DNA of 64,000 bases, from NCBI GenBank assembly GCA_009912235.1, contig WNDS01000003.1, positions 1 through 64,000 on the forward strand, read 5' to 3'. The DNA comes from Stenotrophomonas maltophilia. Its GTDB lineage: Bacteria; Pseudomonadota; Gammaproteobacteria; Xanthomonadales; Xanthomonadaceae. The notes under the pieces are model-generated. The model was given only the letters and a program-made list of their open reading frames with translations. It did not search any database and was not told where the DNA came from. Within the stretch, counting starts at the first letter, position 1. Every line of letters starts with the position of its first letter. This document shows positions 56,433-64,000 of the stretch, in pieces. The position numbers and the translations under genes are program-made.

Positions 56433-58241
56433 ATGTCCAGCGTGATGACCCAAGCTACTTCCGATCAAGCCACGCTTGATCTGGGCGTGGTCGGCAACGG
56501 CAGCTTCGGCGCCCTGCTCGACAAGCGCGCCCGCGTTGTCTGGAGCTGCCTGCCCACCTTCGATGGCGACCCCGCCTTCTGTGCCCTGCTCGGCCCCAAC
56601 CAGCAGGAGGGCGGCGATTTCGCCATCGAGCTGGAAGACTTCGTCGACAGCGAGCAGGAATACCTGACCAACACCGCGATCCTGCGCACCGTGCTGCGTG
56701 ACAGCCACGGTGGCGTGCTGGAGATCCTCGATTTCGCCCCGCGCTGGCGCCAGAACGACCGCTTCTACCGGCCGGTCAGCCTGATCCGCCAGGTGCGCCC
56801 GCTGGCCGGCAGCCCCCGCATCCGCGTGCTGGCGCGGCCGCTGGCCGACTGGGGTGCGCAGGTGCCCGAATCGACCTGGGGCAGCAACCACGTGCGCTGG
56901 ATCCTGCCCGACCACGTGCTGCGCCTGACCACCGACGTGCCGGTGCGCTTCGTGCGCGAAATCCTGCCGTTCGTGCTCAACCACCCCATTCACCTGATCC
57001 TGGGCGTGGATGAATCGCTGACCCGCTCGATCAGCGGCTACGTGCAGGAAGCCTTCCAGCGCACCCGCGACTACTGGCGCGAATGGGTGCGCTACCTGTC
57101 CATTCCGTTGGAATGGCAGGACGCGGTGATCCGCAGCGCGATCACGCTGAAGCTGTGCCAGTACGAGGACAGCGGCGCGATCATCGCGGCGATGACCACC
57201 TCCATTCCCGAAGCGCCCGGCAGCGTGCGCAACTGGGATTACCGCTACTGCTGGCTGCGCGATGCCGCCTTCGTAGTGCGGGCGCTGAACCGCCTGGGCG
57301 CCACCCGCAGCATGGAGCAGTTCCTGGGCTACATCTTCAACATCGCCACCACCGACGGCACCCTGCAGCCGCTGTACGGCATCAGCTTCGAGGCCAAGCT
57401 GGACGAAGACGAAGTGCCCACCCTGTCCGGCTACCGTGGCATGGGCCCGGTGCGCCGCGGCAACCTGGCCTGGGTGCAGCGCCAGCACGATGTCTACGGC
57501 AGCGTGGTGCTGGCCTCCACCCAGCTGTTCTTCGACCGCCGCTTGCAGGACCCGGGCGATGCGCATGCCTTCGCGCGGCTGGAGCCGCTGGGTGAACAGG
57601 CCTTCGCGCTGCACGACGTGCCCGACGCCGGCCTGTGGGAATTCCGCGGCCGTACCGAAGTGCATACCTATACCGCCGCAATGTGCTGGGCCGCATGCGA
57701 CCGCCTGTGCAAGATCACCATCCGGCTCAAGCGCGATGACCGCGCGCAGTACTGGCGCGAACGTGCCGATACCATCCACGCGCGCATCATCGAAAAGGCG
57801 TGGAACGCCGAGCAGGGCCACTTCACCGATGCCTTCGATGGCCACCGCCTGGACGCCTCGCTGCTGCTGCTGGCCGACATCGGCTTCATCGAAGCCAGCG
57901 ACCCGCGCTTCATCGCCACCGTCGAAGCGATCGGCCGCGATCTCAAGCACGGCAATGCGCTCTACCGCTACGTGGCCCCGGACGATTTCGGCGCACCGGA
58001 AACCAGCTTCACCATCTGCACCTTCTGGTACATCGATGCGCTGGCGGCGATCGGCCGCCTGGACGAGGCGCGCGAGATGTTCGAGCGCCTGCTCGAGCAG
58101 CGCAACCACCTGGGCCTGCTGTCGGAAGACCTGGCCTTCGATTCCGGCGAGGCCTGGGGCAACTTTCCGCAGACCTATTCGCACGTGGGCCTGATCACCG
58201 CCGCCATGCGCCTGTCGCGCTCCTGGCAGGAGGCCTCGTGA
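56433..58241 (+). CDS. GH15 family glycoside hydrolase (trehalase/glucoamylase-like)
   Basis: This 602-residue cytoplasmic glycosidase has the GH15 start LDLGVVGNGSFGALLDKRAR, the catalytic-barrel segment GSVRNWDYRYCWLRDAAFVV near residue 265, and LSEDLAFDSGEAWGNFPQTY with the likely catalytic base Glu near the C-terminus. Members of this branch include bacterial trehalases. Between otsB and otsA, trehalose hydrolysis or turnover of the same pool is the likely role. ATGs at 56394 and 56445 are alternative starts. Confidence 0.87.
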   Translation: MSSVMTQATSDQATLDLGVVGNGSFGALLDKRARVVWSCLPTFDGDPAFCALLGPNQQEGGDFAIELEDFVDSEQEYLTNTAILRTVLRDSHGGVLEILDFAPRWRQNDRFYRPVSLIRQVRPLAGSPRIRVLARPLADWGAQVPESTWGSNHVRWILPDHVLRLTTDVPVRFVREILPFVLNHPIHLILGVDESLTRSISGYVQEAFQRTRDYWREWVRYLSIPLEWQDAVIRSAITLKLCQYEDSGAIIAAMTTSIPEAPGSVRNWDYRYCWLRDAAFVVRALNRLGATRSMEQFLGYIFNIATTDGTLQPLYGISFEAKLDEDEVPTLSGYRGMGPVRRGNLAWVQRQHDVYGSVVLASTQLFFDRRLQDPGDAHAFARLEPLGEQAFALHDVPDAGLWEFRGRTEVHTYTAAMCWAACDRLCKITIRLKRDDRAQYWRERADTIHARIIEKAWNAEQGHFTDAFDGHRLDASLLLLADIGFIEASDPRFIATVEAIGRDLKHGNALYRYVAPDDFGAPETSFTICTFWYIDALAAIGRLDEAREMFERLLEQRNHLGLLSEDLAFDSGEAWGNFPQTYSHVGLITAAMRLSRSWQEAS

Positions 58242-59599
58242 GCCGCCTGGTCGTCGTCTCCAACCGCGTGGCGCTGCCCGGTGAAAACCGCGCCGGCGGG
58301 CTGGCGGTGGGCCTGCTGGCCGCGCTGCGCGAACACGGCGGGCTGTGGTTCGGCTGGAGCGGCAAGAGCGCGCGTGACAGCGGCACGCTGCACGAGCAGC
58401 AGGACGGCGACATCCGCTACGTCACCATGGACCTGTCCAAGCGCGATGTGGACGGCTACTACAACGGCTTTGCCAACCGCACGCTGTGGCCGCTGCTGCA
58501 TTTCCGTCTGGACCTGGTGGACTACGATCGCGGCACGCGCGAGATCTACCACCAGGTCAACGCGCTGTTCGCCGACAGGCTGGCCCCGCTGCTGCGCGAA
58601 GACGACATCGTCTGGATCCACGATTACCATCTGATTCCGCTGGCGGCGATGCTGCGTGAGCGCGGCATCGGCTGCCGCATCGGTTTCTTCCTGCACATTC
58701 CGATGCCATCGGCCGACCTGCTGCAGGCCATGCCCGACCACCTGCGGCTGTTCTCCTCGCTGTACGCCTACGACCTGGTCGGCTTCCAGACCCAGCGCGA
58801 TGCCGACCGCTTCCAGACCTACGTCCGGCTGTTCGGCGGCGGCACGGTCCTGGGCGATGGCACCCTGCAGGCCCCCGGCGGGCGCCGCTTCCGCGCGGCC
58901 GCCTTCCCGATCGGCATCGACACCGCACTGATCGCCCAGCAGGCCGCCAACGCAGTCGGCAAACCGGCGGTGAAGGACCTGCGCAGCAGCCTGCGCGATC
59001 GCCAGCTGGCCATCGGCGTGGACCGGCTGGACTACTCCAAGGGGCTGCCGGAGCGCTTCCAGGGCTTCGAGCGCTACCTGGAGCGCCACCCCGACCAGCG
59101 CGGCACGCTGACCTACCTGCAGATCGCCCCGGTCTCGCGCGGGGATGTCACCGAGTACCGGCAGCTGCGCAGCCAGCTGGAACAGACCGCCGGCCACATC
59201 AACGGCGGCCACGCTGCGCCGGACTGGACGCCGCTGCGCTACGTCAACCAGAACTTCACCCATGCCACGCTGACCGGCTTCTACCGCGCCGCCGCAGTGG
59301 GCCTGGTGACGCCGCTGCGCGATGGCATGAACCTGGTGGCCAAGGAATACGTGGCCTCGCAGGATCCGGACAACCCCGGCGTGCTGGTGCTGTCACTGCT
59401 GGCCGGCGCCGCCGATGAACTCAAGCAGGCGCTGCTGGTGAACCCCTACGATCTGGACGGCATGGCCGATGCGATCGCCACGGCCGCCACGATGTCACTG
59501 CGCAAGCGCCAGGAGCGCTGGCACGCGATGATGGAGCACCTGCGCGAGTTCGACATCAACCACTGGCGGCGCAGCTACCTGGACGCGCTGGAAGGCTGA
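58238..59599 (+). CDS. otsA: Trehalose-6-phosphate synthase OtsA
   Basis: This GT20 glycosyltransferase makes trehalose-6-phosphate from UDP-glucose and glucose-6-phosphate. The 453 residues begin at GTG 58238, overlapping the GH15 stop (GTGA), with [17 protein letters not shown]. Typical motifs are [31 protein letters not shown] and [18 protein letters not shown]. Unlike the GgpPS enzyme at 24277 it has the canonical HDYHL and VDRLDYSKG forms, supporting different acceptors for the two. Confidence 0.95.
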   Translation: MSRLVVVSNRVALPGENRAGGLAVGLLAALREHGGLWFGWSGKSARDSGTLHEQQDGDIRYVTMDLSKRDVDGYYNGFANRTLWPLLHFRLDLVDYDRGTREIYHQVNALFADRLAPLLREDDIVWIHDYHLIPLAAMLRERGIGCRIGFFLHIPMPSADLLQAMPDHLRLFSSLYAYDLVGFQTQRDADRFQTYVRLFGGGTVLGDGTLQAPGGRRFRAAAFPIGIDTALIAQQAANAVGKPAVKDLRSSLRDRQLAIGVDRLDYSKGLPERFQGFERYLERHPDQRGTLTYLQIAPVSRGDVTEYRQLRSQLEQTAGHINGGHAAPDWTPLRYVNQNFTHATLTGFYRAAAVGLVTPLRDGMNLVAKEYVASQDPDNPGVLVLSLLAGAADELKQALLVNPYDLDGMADAIATAATMSLRKRQERWHAMMEHLREFDINHWRRSYLDALEG

Positions 59600-59648
59600 A
59601 GCACAGCGCCCGCACGGCACGCGCGGCAAGCAGTCGGAGCGGCAAAGC

Positions 59649-59813
59649 GATGGATCGACGGACCGATGGACCGATGGACCGATGGATCGATGGATCCATG
59701 GACCGGTAGAGTCGACTCTTAGTCGACTATCGGCTATCGCGTATCGCGTATCGCGCGCAGCGCGGGACTGTGGGGCTCATGCGAAGGGCAGTCGACCAAC
59801 GGTCGACTCTGCC
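59649..59813. repeat. Octamer tandem, GTAG repeat and heptamer tandem
   Basis: Seven copies of an 8-base unit (consensus GATGGAYC, 59649-59704) run directly into a GTAG hairpin with GTCGACT arms (59705-59727). Four copies of a 7-base unit follow (TATCGGC and then TATCGCG three times, 59728-59755). The tail GTCGACCAACGGTCGACT ends at 59808. The left-hand copy of the element at 55519 has a single TATCGCG. Confidence 0.8.
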
Positions 59814-59829
59814 AAGCAAGCAACATACG

Positions 59830-59866
59830 CCGGTAGCGCCAGCAGCGCCGGGTCATGCCCGGCGGG
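59830..59866. repeat. SMAG-type GTAG repeat
   Basis: A GTAG-headed palindromic sequence (CGGTAGCGCCAGCAGCGCCG, then GGTCATGCCCGGCGG) lies just before the end of the DCC protein gene. The head appears duplicated compared with the other copies. Confidence 0.55.
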
Positions 59867-59868
59867 AA

Positions 59869-60300
59869 TCAATCCAGGAACCGCGCGGCCTGGTCCGGGT
59901 TGGGCAGATAGCACGCATCATGCTGCCCGAACCAGCGGTAGCGGTTGCGCGCCAGCGCGCGGTACGCCCCATCACGCCAGCGCCGCGGCAGCACACGCAC
60001 CACCCCGGCCACGCGCCAGGCGCCTCCCAGCCCTGCCAGTACGCGCAGGATCGCGTCGGTATCGGTCCAGGCGCCCTGCGCATCCACAAACAGGAACGAC
60101 AGCGGATCGTCCGGGTCCAACCCATGCGCGCGCAGCAACGCCGCACCATGCGCCCCCTGCATCGCGGCAAAGCGGTAGCGCCCACGATGATCGAAGCGCA
60201 GCAGGAAGCTGACCCAGCGGCTGCAAAGCACGCACACGCCGTCGAAAACGATGGTGGCCCCGGCACCTTGCGCGTGCGGGCCGGGCATCACTCCATCCAC
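59869..60300 (-). CDS. DCC family (DUF393) thiol-disulfide protein
   Basis: This 143-residue protein has the family signature FDGVCVLCSRWVSFLLRFD near residue 18, where CVLC is the CxxC pair (the family name DCC reflects D-x-x-C-x-x-C). A thioredoxin-like fold is expected. The start at 60300 overlaps the 3' end of pgeF by 13 bases. A shorter start at 60288 is also possible. The physiological role is unknown. Confidence 0.85.
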   Translation of the reverse strand: MDGVMPGPHAQGAGATIVFDGVCVLCSRWVSFLLRFDHRGRYRFAAMQGAHGAALLRAHGLDPDDPLSFLFVDAQGAWTDTDAILRVLAGLGGAWRVAGVVRVLPRRWRDGAYRALARNRYRWFGQHDACYLPNPDQAARFLD

Positions 60301-61058
60301 ACCAGGGTGGCCATGCGCCCGGTACGGCGGTCGCGGCGGTGCGAGAACAGGTCCGGGTCGGCCATGGTCGACAGCGTGCCGCCATGGATGTTCGCCGCCG
60401 CCACGCCCACCGCCTGCAGCCGCAGGCGTGCCAGCGCGTACAGATCCACCTTCCAGTGGCCGGGGCGGGTGGCGCTGAAGGCCGCCTCGGCGCTGGCGTC
60501 GTGGCCCACGAAGGCCTGGAACACCTCCTCGCCGATCTCATAGTCGGCCGGCCCTGCCGCCGGGCCCAGCCAGGCCTGCAGCTGCGCTGCGGGCGTCTGC
60601 ATCGCCGCCACGGTGGCTTCCAGCATGCCGTCAGCCAGCCGGCGCCAGCCGGCATGGGCCGCGCCGATCTCGCTGCCGTCGGTGGCGGCAAGCACCACCG
60701 GCAGGCAGTCGGCGGTCAGGATCGCCAGCACCACGCCCGGCGCGGCAGTGACGGCCGCATCGGCCACCGGTTCAGCGGCCCCGTCCTGCGGCGCCGCGTC
60801 GAAGCGCAGCACCGTGGTGCCATGCACCTGGCGCAGCCAGTGCGGGGCCGACGGCAGCCCCAGGCCCTGTGCCAGCAGCGCGCGGTTGCGCTCGACGCGC
60901 GCCGGGTCATCGCCATCGGCCGCATGCCGATTGCCCAGGTTGAACTGGTCGAACGGTGCCACCGACTCCCCCGCGCCGTGGCGGCGGGTGGTCAGCGCGC
61001 GCACGCCCGGCGGCGCCGGCCAGTCGGCCTGCAGCAGCGGCAGCGGCGCGGTACTCAC
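60288..61058 (-). CDS. pgeF: Peptidoglycan editing factor PgeF (YfiH/laccase domain)
   Basis: This 256-residue protein of the DUF152/Cu-oxidase_4 family has metal-binding residues in [20 protein letters not shown] and [12 protein letters not shown]. coli members remove L-Ser-containing mistakes from peptidoglycan precursors, and older annotations call them polyphenol oxidases. It overlaps rluD by 4 bases (ATGA at 61055-61058), the common rluD-pgeF arrangement. Confidence 0.92.
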   Translation of the reverse strand: MSTAPLPLLQADWPAPPGVRALTTRRHGAGESVAPFDQFNLGNRHAADGDDPARVERNRALLAQGLGLPSAPHWLRQVHGTTVLRFDAAPQDGAAEPVADAAVTAAPGVVLAILTADCLPVVLAATDGSEIGAAHAGWRRLADGMLEATVAAMQTPAAQLQAWLGPAAGPADYEIGEEVFQAFVGHDASAEAAFSATRPGHWKVDLYALARLRLQAVGVAAANIHGGTLSTMADPDLFSHRRDRRTGRMATLVWME

Positions 61059-62044
61059 CAGCGGTCCCGCTCGCGGGCGGCGAAGGCCTCGCTGTCTTCG
61101 CGCAGCACCTTCATCAGGTGCAGCATGTCGGCCGGTACCGGTGCGGTGTTGCGCACCATCTCGCCGGTCACCGGGTGGGTGAATTCCAGCGTTTCGGCGT
61201 GCAGCGCTTGGCGGCGGAAGCCACGCAGCGCGGCAATCAGTTCATCGCTGGCGCCCTTGGGCAGCTTCAGCGCACCGCCGTACAGCGGGTCGCCCACGAT
61301 CGGGTGGCGCAGGTGTGCCATGTGCACGCGGATCTGGTGGGTGCGGCCGGTCTCCAGGCGGCATTCCAGCGCGGTGTGCGCGCGGAAGCGCTCGCGCAGG
61401 CGGTAATGGGTCACCGCCTCCTTGCCGTCTTCGCGCACGCCCATCTTCAGGCGGTCGCGCGGGTGGCGGTCGATCGGGAAGTCGGCGGTGCCGCCGGCCA
61501 CCAGCGCGCCCATCACCGCGGCCAGGTACTGGCGGTGCACATCGCGCGCGGACAGCTGCTCCACCAGCGCGGTCTGCGCTTCCAGGGTGCGGGCCACCAC
61601 CATCACGCCGCTGGTGTCCTTGTCCAGGCGGTGCACGATGCCCGCGCGCGGCAGCACCGCCACCGACGGGTCGCGGTACAGCAGCGCATTGACCAGCGTG
61701 CCGCTGTGGTTGCCGGCACCGGGGTGGACCACGAGCCCGACCGGCTTGTTGATCACCAGCAGGTGCGCGTCCTCGTAGAGCACATCCAGCGGGATGTCCT
61801 CCGGCTCGGCGTGGGTCTGGGTCTCCAGCACCGCCTGCAGGCTGGCCTGTTCGCCGCCACGCACCGGGTCGCGCGGGCGGGCGGTGGCCCCATCCAGCAG
61901 CACATCGCCGGATTTGATCCACTCGGTCAGGCGCGAACGGGAGTATTCGGGGAACAGCTCGGCCACCACCGCGTCGAAACGGCGGCCGGCGGAGGTGTCG
62001 GGAATGGTGGCCTGGCGGGCCATTTCGGGGGCTTGTTCAGACAT
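61055..62044 (-). CDS. rluD: 23S rRNA pseudouridine synthase RluD
   Basis: RluD makes pseudouridines in helix 69 of 23S rRNA. The 329-residue protein has an N-terminal S4 RNA-binding domain ([20 protein letters not shown]), then the RluA-family catalytic motif [20 protein letters not shown] with the catalytic Asp, and [20 protein letters not shown]. It is divergent from bamD, with a 113-base shared promoter region, and is followed by pgeF. Confidence 0.95.
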   Translation of the reverse strand: MSEQAPEMARQATIPDTSAGRRFDAVVAELFPEYSRSRLTEWIKSGDVLLDGATARPRDPVRGGEQASLQAVLETQTHAEPEDIPLDVLYEDAHLLVINKPVGLVVHPGAGNHSGTLVNALLYRDPSVAVLPRAGIVHRLDKDTSGVMVVARTLEAQTALVEQLSARDVHRQYLAAVMGALVAGGTADFPIDRHPRDRLKMGVREDGKEAVTHYRLRERFRAHTALECRLETGRTHQIRVHMAHLRHPIVGDPLYGGALKLPKGASDELIAALRGFRRQALHAETLEFTHPVTGEMVRNTAPVPADMLHLMKVLREDSEAFAARERDRW

Positions 62045-62157
62045 ATCTGGGATGTGAAACGAAAATTTAGGGGGTCCGGCCGTCGGTTTCAGTCGCTGGA
62101 CAGGCCACTAGGCTATCATCGACCCTTCGTATTCCAGCCGCGTCCCGCCTCGACCTC

Positions 62158-63042
62158 ATGATCCGACGCTCCGCCCTGCTCTCTGCGCCCGTCCGCCTCA
62201 CCGCCCTGTTGCTGGTGTTGGTCATTGCCGCTACCGGCTGCCACCGCGGCGCCAAGGCCGACCGCCCCGACGAAGGAGTCCCTGCGGAACAGCTGTACGA
62301 CAAGAGCCACAAGCTCATGCAAGGTGGCAACTGGAGCGGTGCTGAAGCCAGCTTCCGCCGCCTGATTGCCCAGTACCCGTACGGCCCGTACACCGAGCAG
62401 GCGATGATTGAGACCGCCTACGCCCAGTACAAGGCCGGCAAGCACGATGACGCGGTGTCCAGCATCGACCGCTTCATCCGCACCTACCCGACGCACCGCA
62501 ACATCGCGTACATGTACTACCTGCGCGGCCTGTCCAACGGCAACCGCAATACGGTTTTCCTGCGTCGCGTATGGTCGCTGGACCCCAGCCGCCGTGATTT
62601 GTCCACGCCGCACCAGGCGTATTCGGACTTCAACATCGTGGTGGACCGCTACCCGAACAGCCGCTACGCCGCCGATGCGCGCCAGCGCATGATCGAGCTG
62701 CGTGACGTGTTCGCCCAGTACGAACTGGACAACTCGCTGTACTACCTGCGCCGCGACGCCTGGGTGTCGGCTGCCGGCCGTGCCAACTACCTGCTGGAAA
62801 CCTACCCGCAGAGCACCTACCAGTACGACGCGGTGGCGGTGCTGGCCGAAGCCTATACCCACCTGGGCAACAAGACCCTGGCCGACGATGCCCGCCGCGT
62901 GCTCAAGCTGAACAAGCCCGACCACCCGTGGCTGGCCGGCAAGTGGCCGAAGTACCCCTGGGCGATCCGCAAGCTGAACCCGTTCGCCGGCGAGAAGTCG
63001 GCCAGCACGGGCGAACGCAACGCACGCCTGGAACGCAAGTAA
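62158..63042 (+). CDS. bamD: Outer membrane assembly lipoprotein BamD
   Basis: BamD is the essential lipoprotein of the BAM complex that inserts outer-membrane barrels. The 294 residues have a lipobox with Cys 28 (VLVIAATGCHRGAK) and about five TPR repeats, with family segments such as YPYGPYTEQAMIETAYAQYK, YYLRGLSNGNRNTVFLRRVW and RDLSTPHQAYSDFNIVVDRY. A strong terminator follows. The divergent rluD-bamD arrangement is the one commonly found in related genomes. Confidence 0.96.
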   Translation: MIRRSALLSAPVRLTALLLVLVIAATGCHRGAKADRPDEGVPAEQLYDKSHKLMQGGNWSGAEASFRRLIAQYPYGPYTEQAMIETAYAQYKAGKHDDAVSSIDRFIRTYPTHRNIAYMYYLRGLSNGNRNTVFLRRVWSLDPSRRDLSTPHQAYSDFNIVVDRYPNSRYAADARQRMIELRDVFAQYELDNSLYYLRRDAWVSAAGRANYLLETYPQSTYQYDAVAVLAEAYTHLGNKTLADDARRVLKLNKPDHPWLAGKWPKYPWAIRKLNPFAGEKSASTGERNARLERK

Positions 63043-63043
63043 G

Positions 63044-63071
63044 AAAAAGGCCCCGCAAGGGGCCTTTTTTT
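63044..63071 (+). terminator. Rho-independent terminator of bamD
   Basis: AAAAAGGCCCC, loop GCAA, GGGGCC and a run of seven T form a textbook terminator two bases after the bamD stop. The A-rich left side makes it usable from the other strand too. Confidence 0.93.
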
Positions 63072-63215
63072 GCCTCGGCCATGCCCCTGGGCGTACCGCC
63101 CACGGACGTAGGAAGGATTGCAAAGCCTCGCCAGTGCGACCACGTTCGCAGCGGTGCCGGTGCCCGGCCACGCAGACTGCGGCACACAGGCCATCCCGGC
63201 CGTCGAGGAATCCAC

Positions 63216-64000
63216 ATGCCCTTCCTGCCCTGGCCTTTTCCTGCCCGTCCGGCCCTGCTGGCCGCTTCCCTGCTGGCCCTCGGAGGTGCGGCCAACGCCG
63301 CCCAGCCGGGTGACCTGATCTCTGCCACGCCCCTGCAGGCGCACTGGGTGCCATCGCAGGCCGCACAGACCTACCGCCTGCTGTACCGCACCCCGAACCA
63401 CCACGGCACGCTGGAACAGGGCACCGGCCCGCTCTACCTGCCGCACGGCCCTGCCCCTGCCGGCGGCTGGCCGGTGGTGTCCTGGGCCCACGGCACCCAG
63501 GGCGTCGCCGATCATTGCGCGCCCTCGGTGTCCGGCCCGTCCCAGCCTGAACGCGACGGCCGCTTCCTCGATCAGTTCCTCACCCGTGGCTACGCCGTGG
63601 CGGCAGTGGATTATCAGGGCCTGGGCGGCCCCGGCTCCCATGCCTACCTGCACGTGCGCACGGCCGCAGACAGTTCGCTGGACCTGCTGACCGCCAGCCA
63701 CCGGTTCCTGCCGAACGGGCAGCTGTCGCCACGCTGGGTGGCCGTGGGCTTTCGCAGGGCGCAGCAGCGGCGCTGGTGGCCGGGCACAAGGCCCGGCCCA
63801 ACGGCGGCCCCGCCCTGGATTACCGCGGCAGCTTCACCAGTGGTACGCCCACCGCGGTCGAACTGACCGCACTGGTGATGAAGCCGGACAACAAAAAGGC
63901 CGACCCGGGCGCCCTCAACGCCTATCACGCCTATCTGCTCGATGGCCTGCTGCAGGTCGCGCCACAGATCGATGCGGTACTCAGCCCGGCCGGCCGCGCG
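63216..64000 (+). pseudogene. Secreted lipase/alpha-beta hydrolase, frameshifted and cut by window end
   Basis: The start at 63216 gives a signal peptide (FPARPALLAASLLALGGAAN, cleavage after AQ). The mature part has WPVVSWAHGTQGVADHCAPS as oxyanion region and GYAVAAVDYQGLGGPGSHAY, resembling secretory lipases (LIP family). The frame breaks near 63750-63752. One restored base gives VAVGFSQGAAAALVAGHKAR, the G-x-S-x-G nucleophile elbow, and the second frame then stays open to the end of the window. The lesion thus removes the catalytic serine. A PAQ-like ending outside the window cannot be seen. Confidence 0.75.

Noticed and set aside
56247..58184. Minus-strand open frame of 645 codons opposite the GH15 gene
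   Set aside because: It is antisense to a recognisable glycosidase, with no domain support.
62096..62116. Promoter for bamD using TGGACA and TATCAT
   Set aside because: The two hexamers are only about 11 bases apart, too close for a sigma-70 promoter, and no better pair was found.

Overview
The window is about 64 kb of high-GC chromosome from a member of the genus Stenotrophomonas. Three things support this: a divergent class A beta-lactamase/LysR pair of the L2/AmpR type (26730-28707); many short palindromic repeats with a GTAG head, which match the SMAG repeat family described in Stenotrophomonas maltophilia; and a glucosylglycerol-phosphate synthase/phosphatase fusion beside an MFS transporter (23009-26586), an arrangement I recall from Stenotrophomonas rhizophila. 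The species is not settled by the sequence alone.

Layout. 1-3460 is the integrase-end edge of a prophage or phage-like element (antirepressor, tiny early genes, DUF4224 protein, tyrosine recombinase). It abuts the 3' end of a tRNA-Lys gene (3461-3536), and the rest of the element lies to the left of the window. 3729-16111 is a long minus-strand housekeeping block: yebC, ruvC, ruvA, kup, ruvB, ybgC, tolQ, tolR, tolA, tolB, pal, cpoB, queE, queC. It covers Holliday-junction processing, potassium uptake, the Tol-Pal envelope machine and 7-deazaguanine synthesis. 16230-22885 holds a hydrolase, a GNAT acetyltransferase, a protein with a very acidic tail, aspS, a three-repeat DUF3011 secreted protein, a lipoprotein and a GT-C-like membrane protein. 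23009-28707 carries the glucosylglycerol operon and L2/AmpR. 28800-40756 has an ABC-F ATPase, a TonB-dependent receptor, a YbaL-type antiporter, an AraC/GyrI regulator, an O-acetylhomoserine sulfhydrylase, and an RstAB-like two-component pair followed by a MipA/OmpV protein. 40809-49121 has clpB with a good sigma-32 promoter, a protein with two DTG motifs, a DUF3014 protein, a GST and an NCS2-type permease. 49568-55463 has a damaged poxB, two envelope proteins and a second TonB-dependent receptor. 55646-59599 is an otsB-GH15-otsA trehalose cluster, bracketed by two copies of the same repeat. 59869-64000 holds a DCC protein, pgeF, rluD, bamD and a truncated lipase-like gene.

Two themes stand out. 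First, the window encodes synthesis of two compatible solutes, glucosylglycerol and trehalose, from separate clusters. Second, an unusual number of genes that otherwise look normal are broken by a single in-frame stop or a one- or two-base indel. They are the antirepressor, a phage gene at 1277, DUF3011, the GT-C protein, ABC-F, the sulfhydrylase, the response regulator, its kinase, poxB (twice) and the terminal lipase. Such a density outside the prophage is more likely to reflect sequence or assembly error than wholesale gene decay, so these calls should be checked against reads before being treated as true pseudogenes. No CRISPR array, rRNA or intact insertion sequence was seen.
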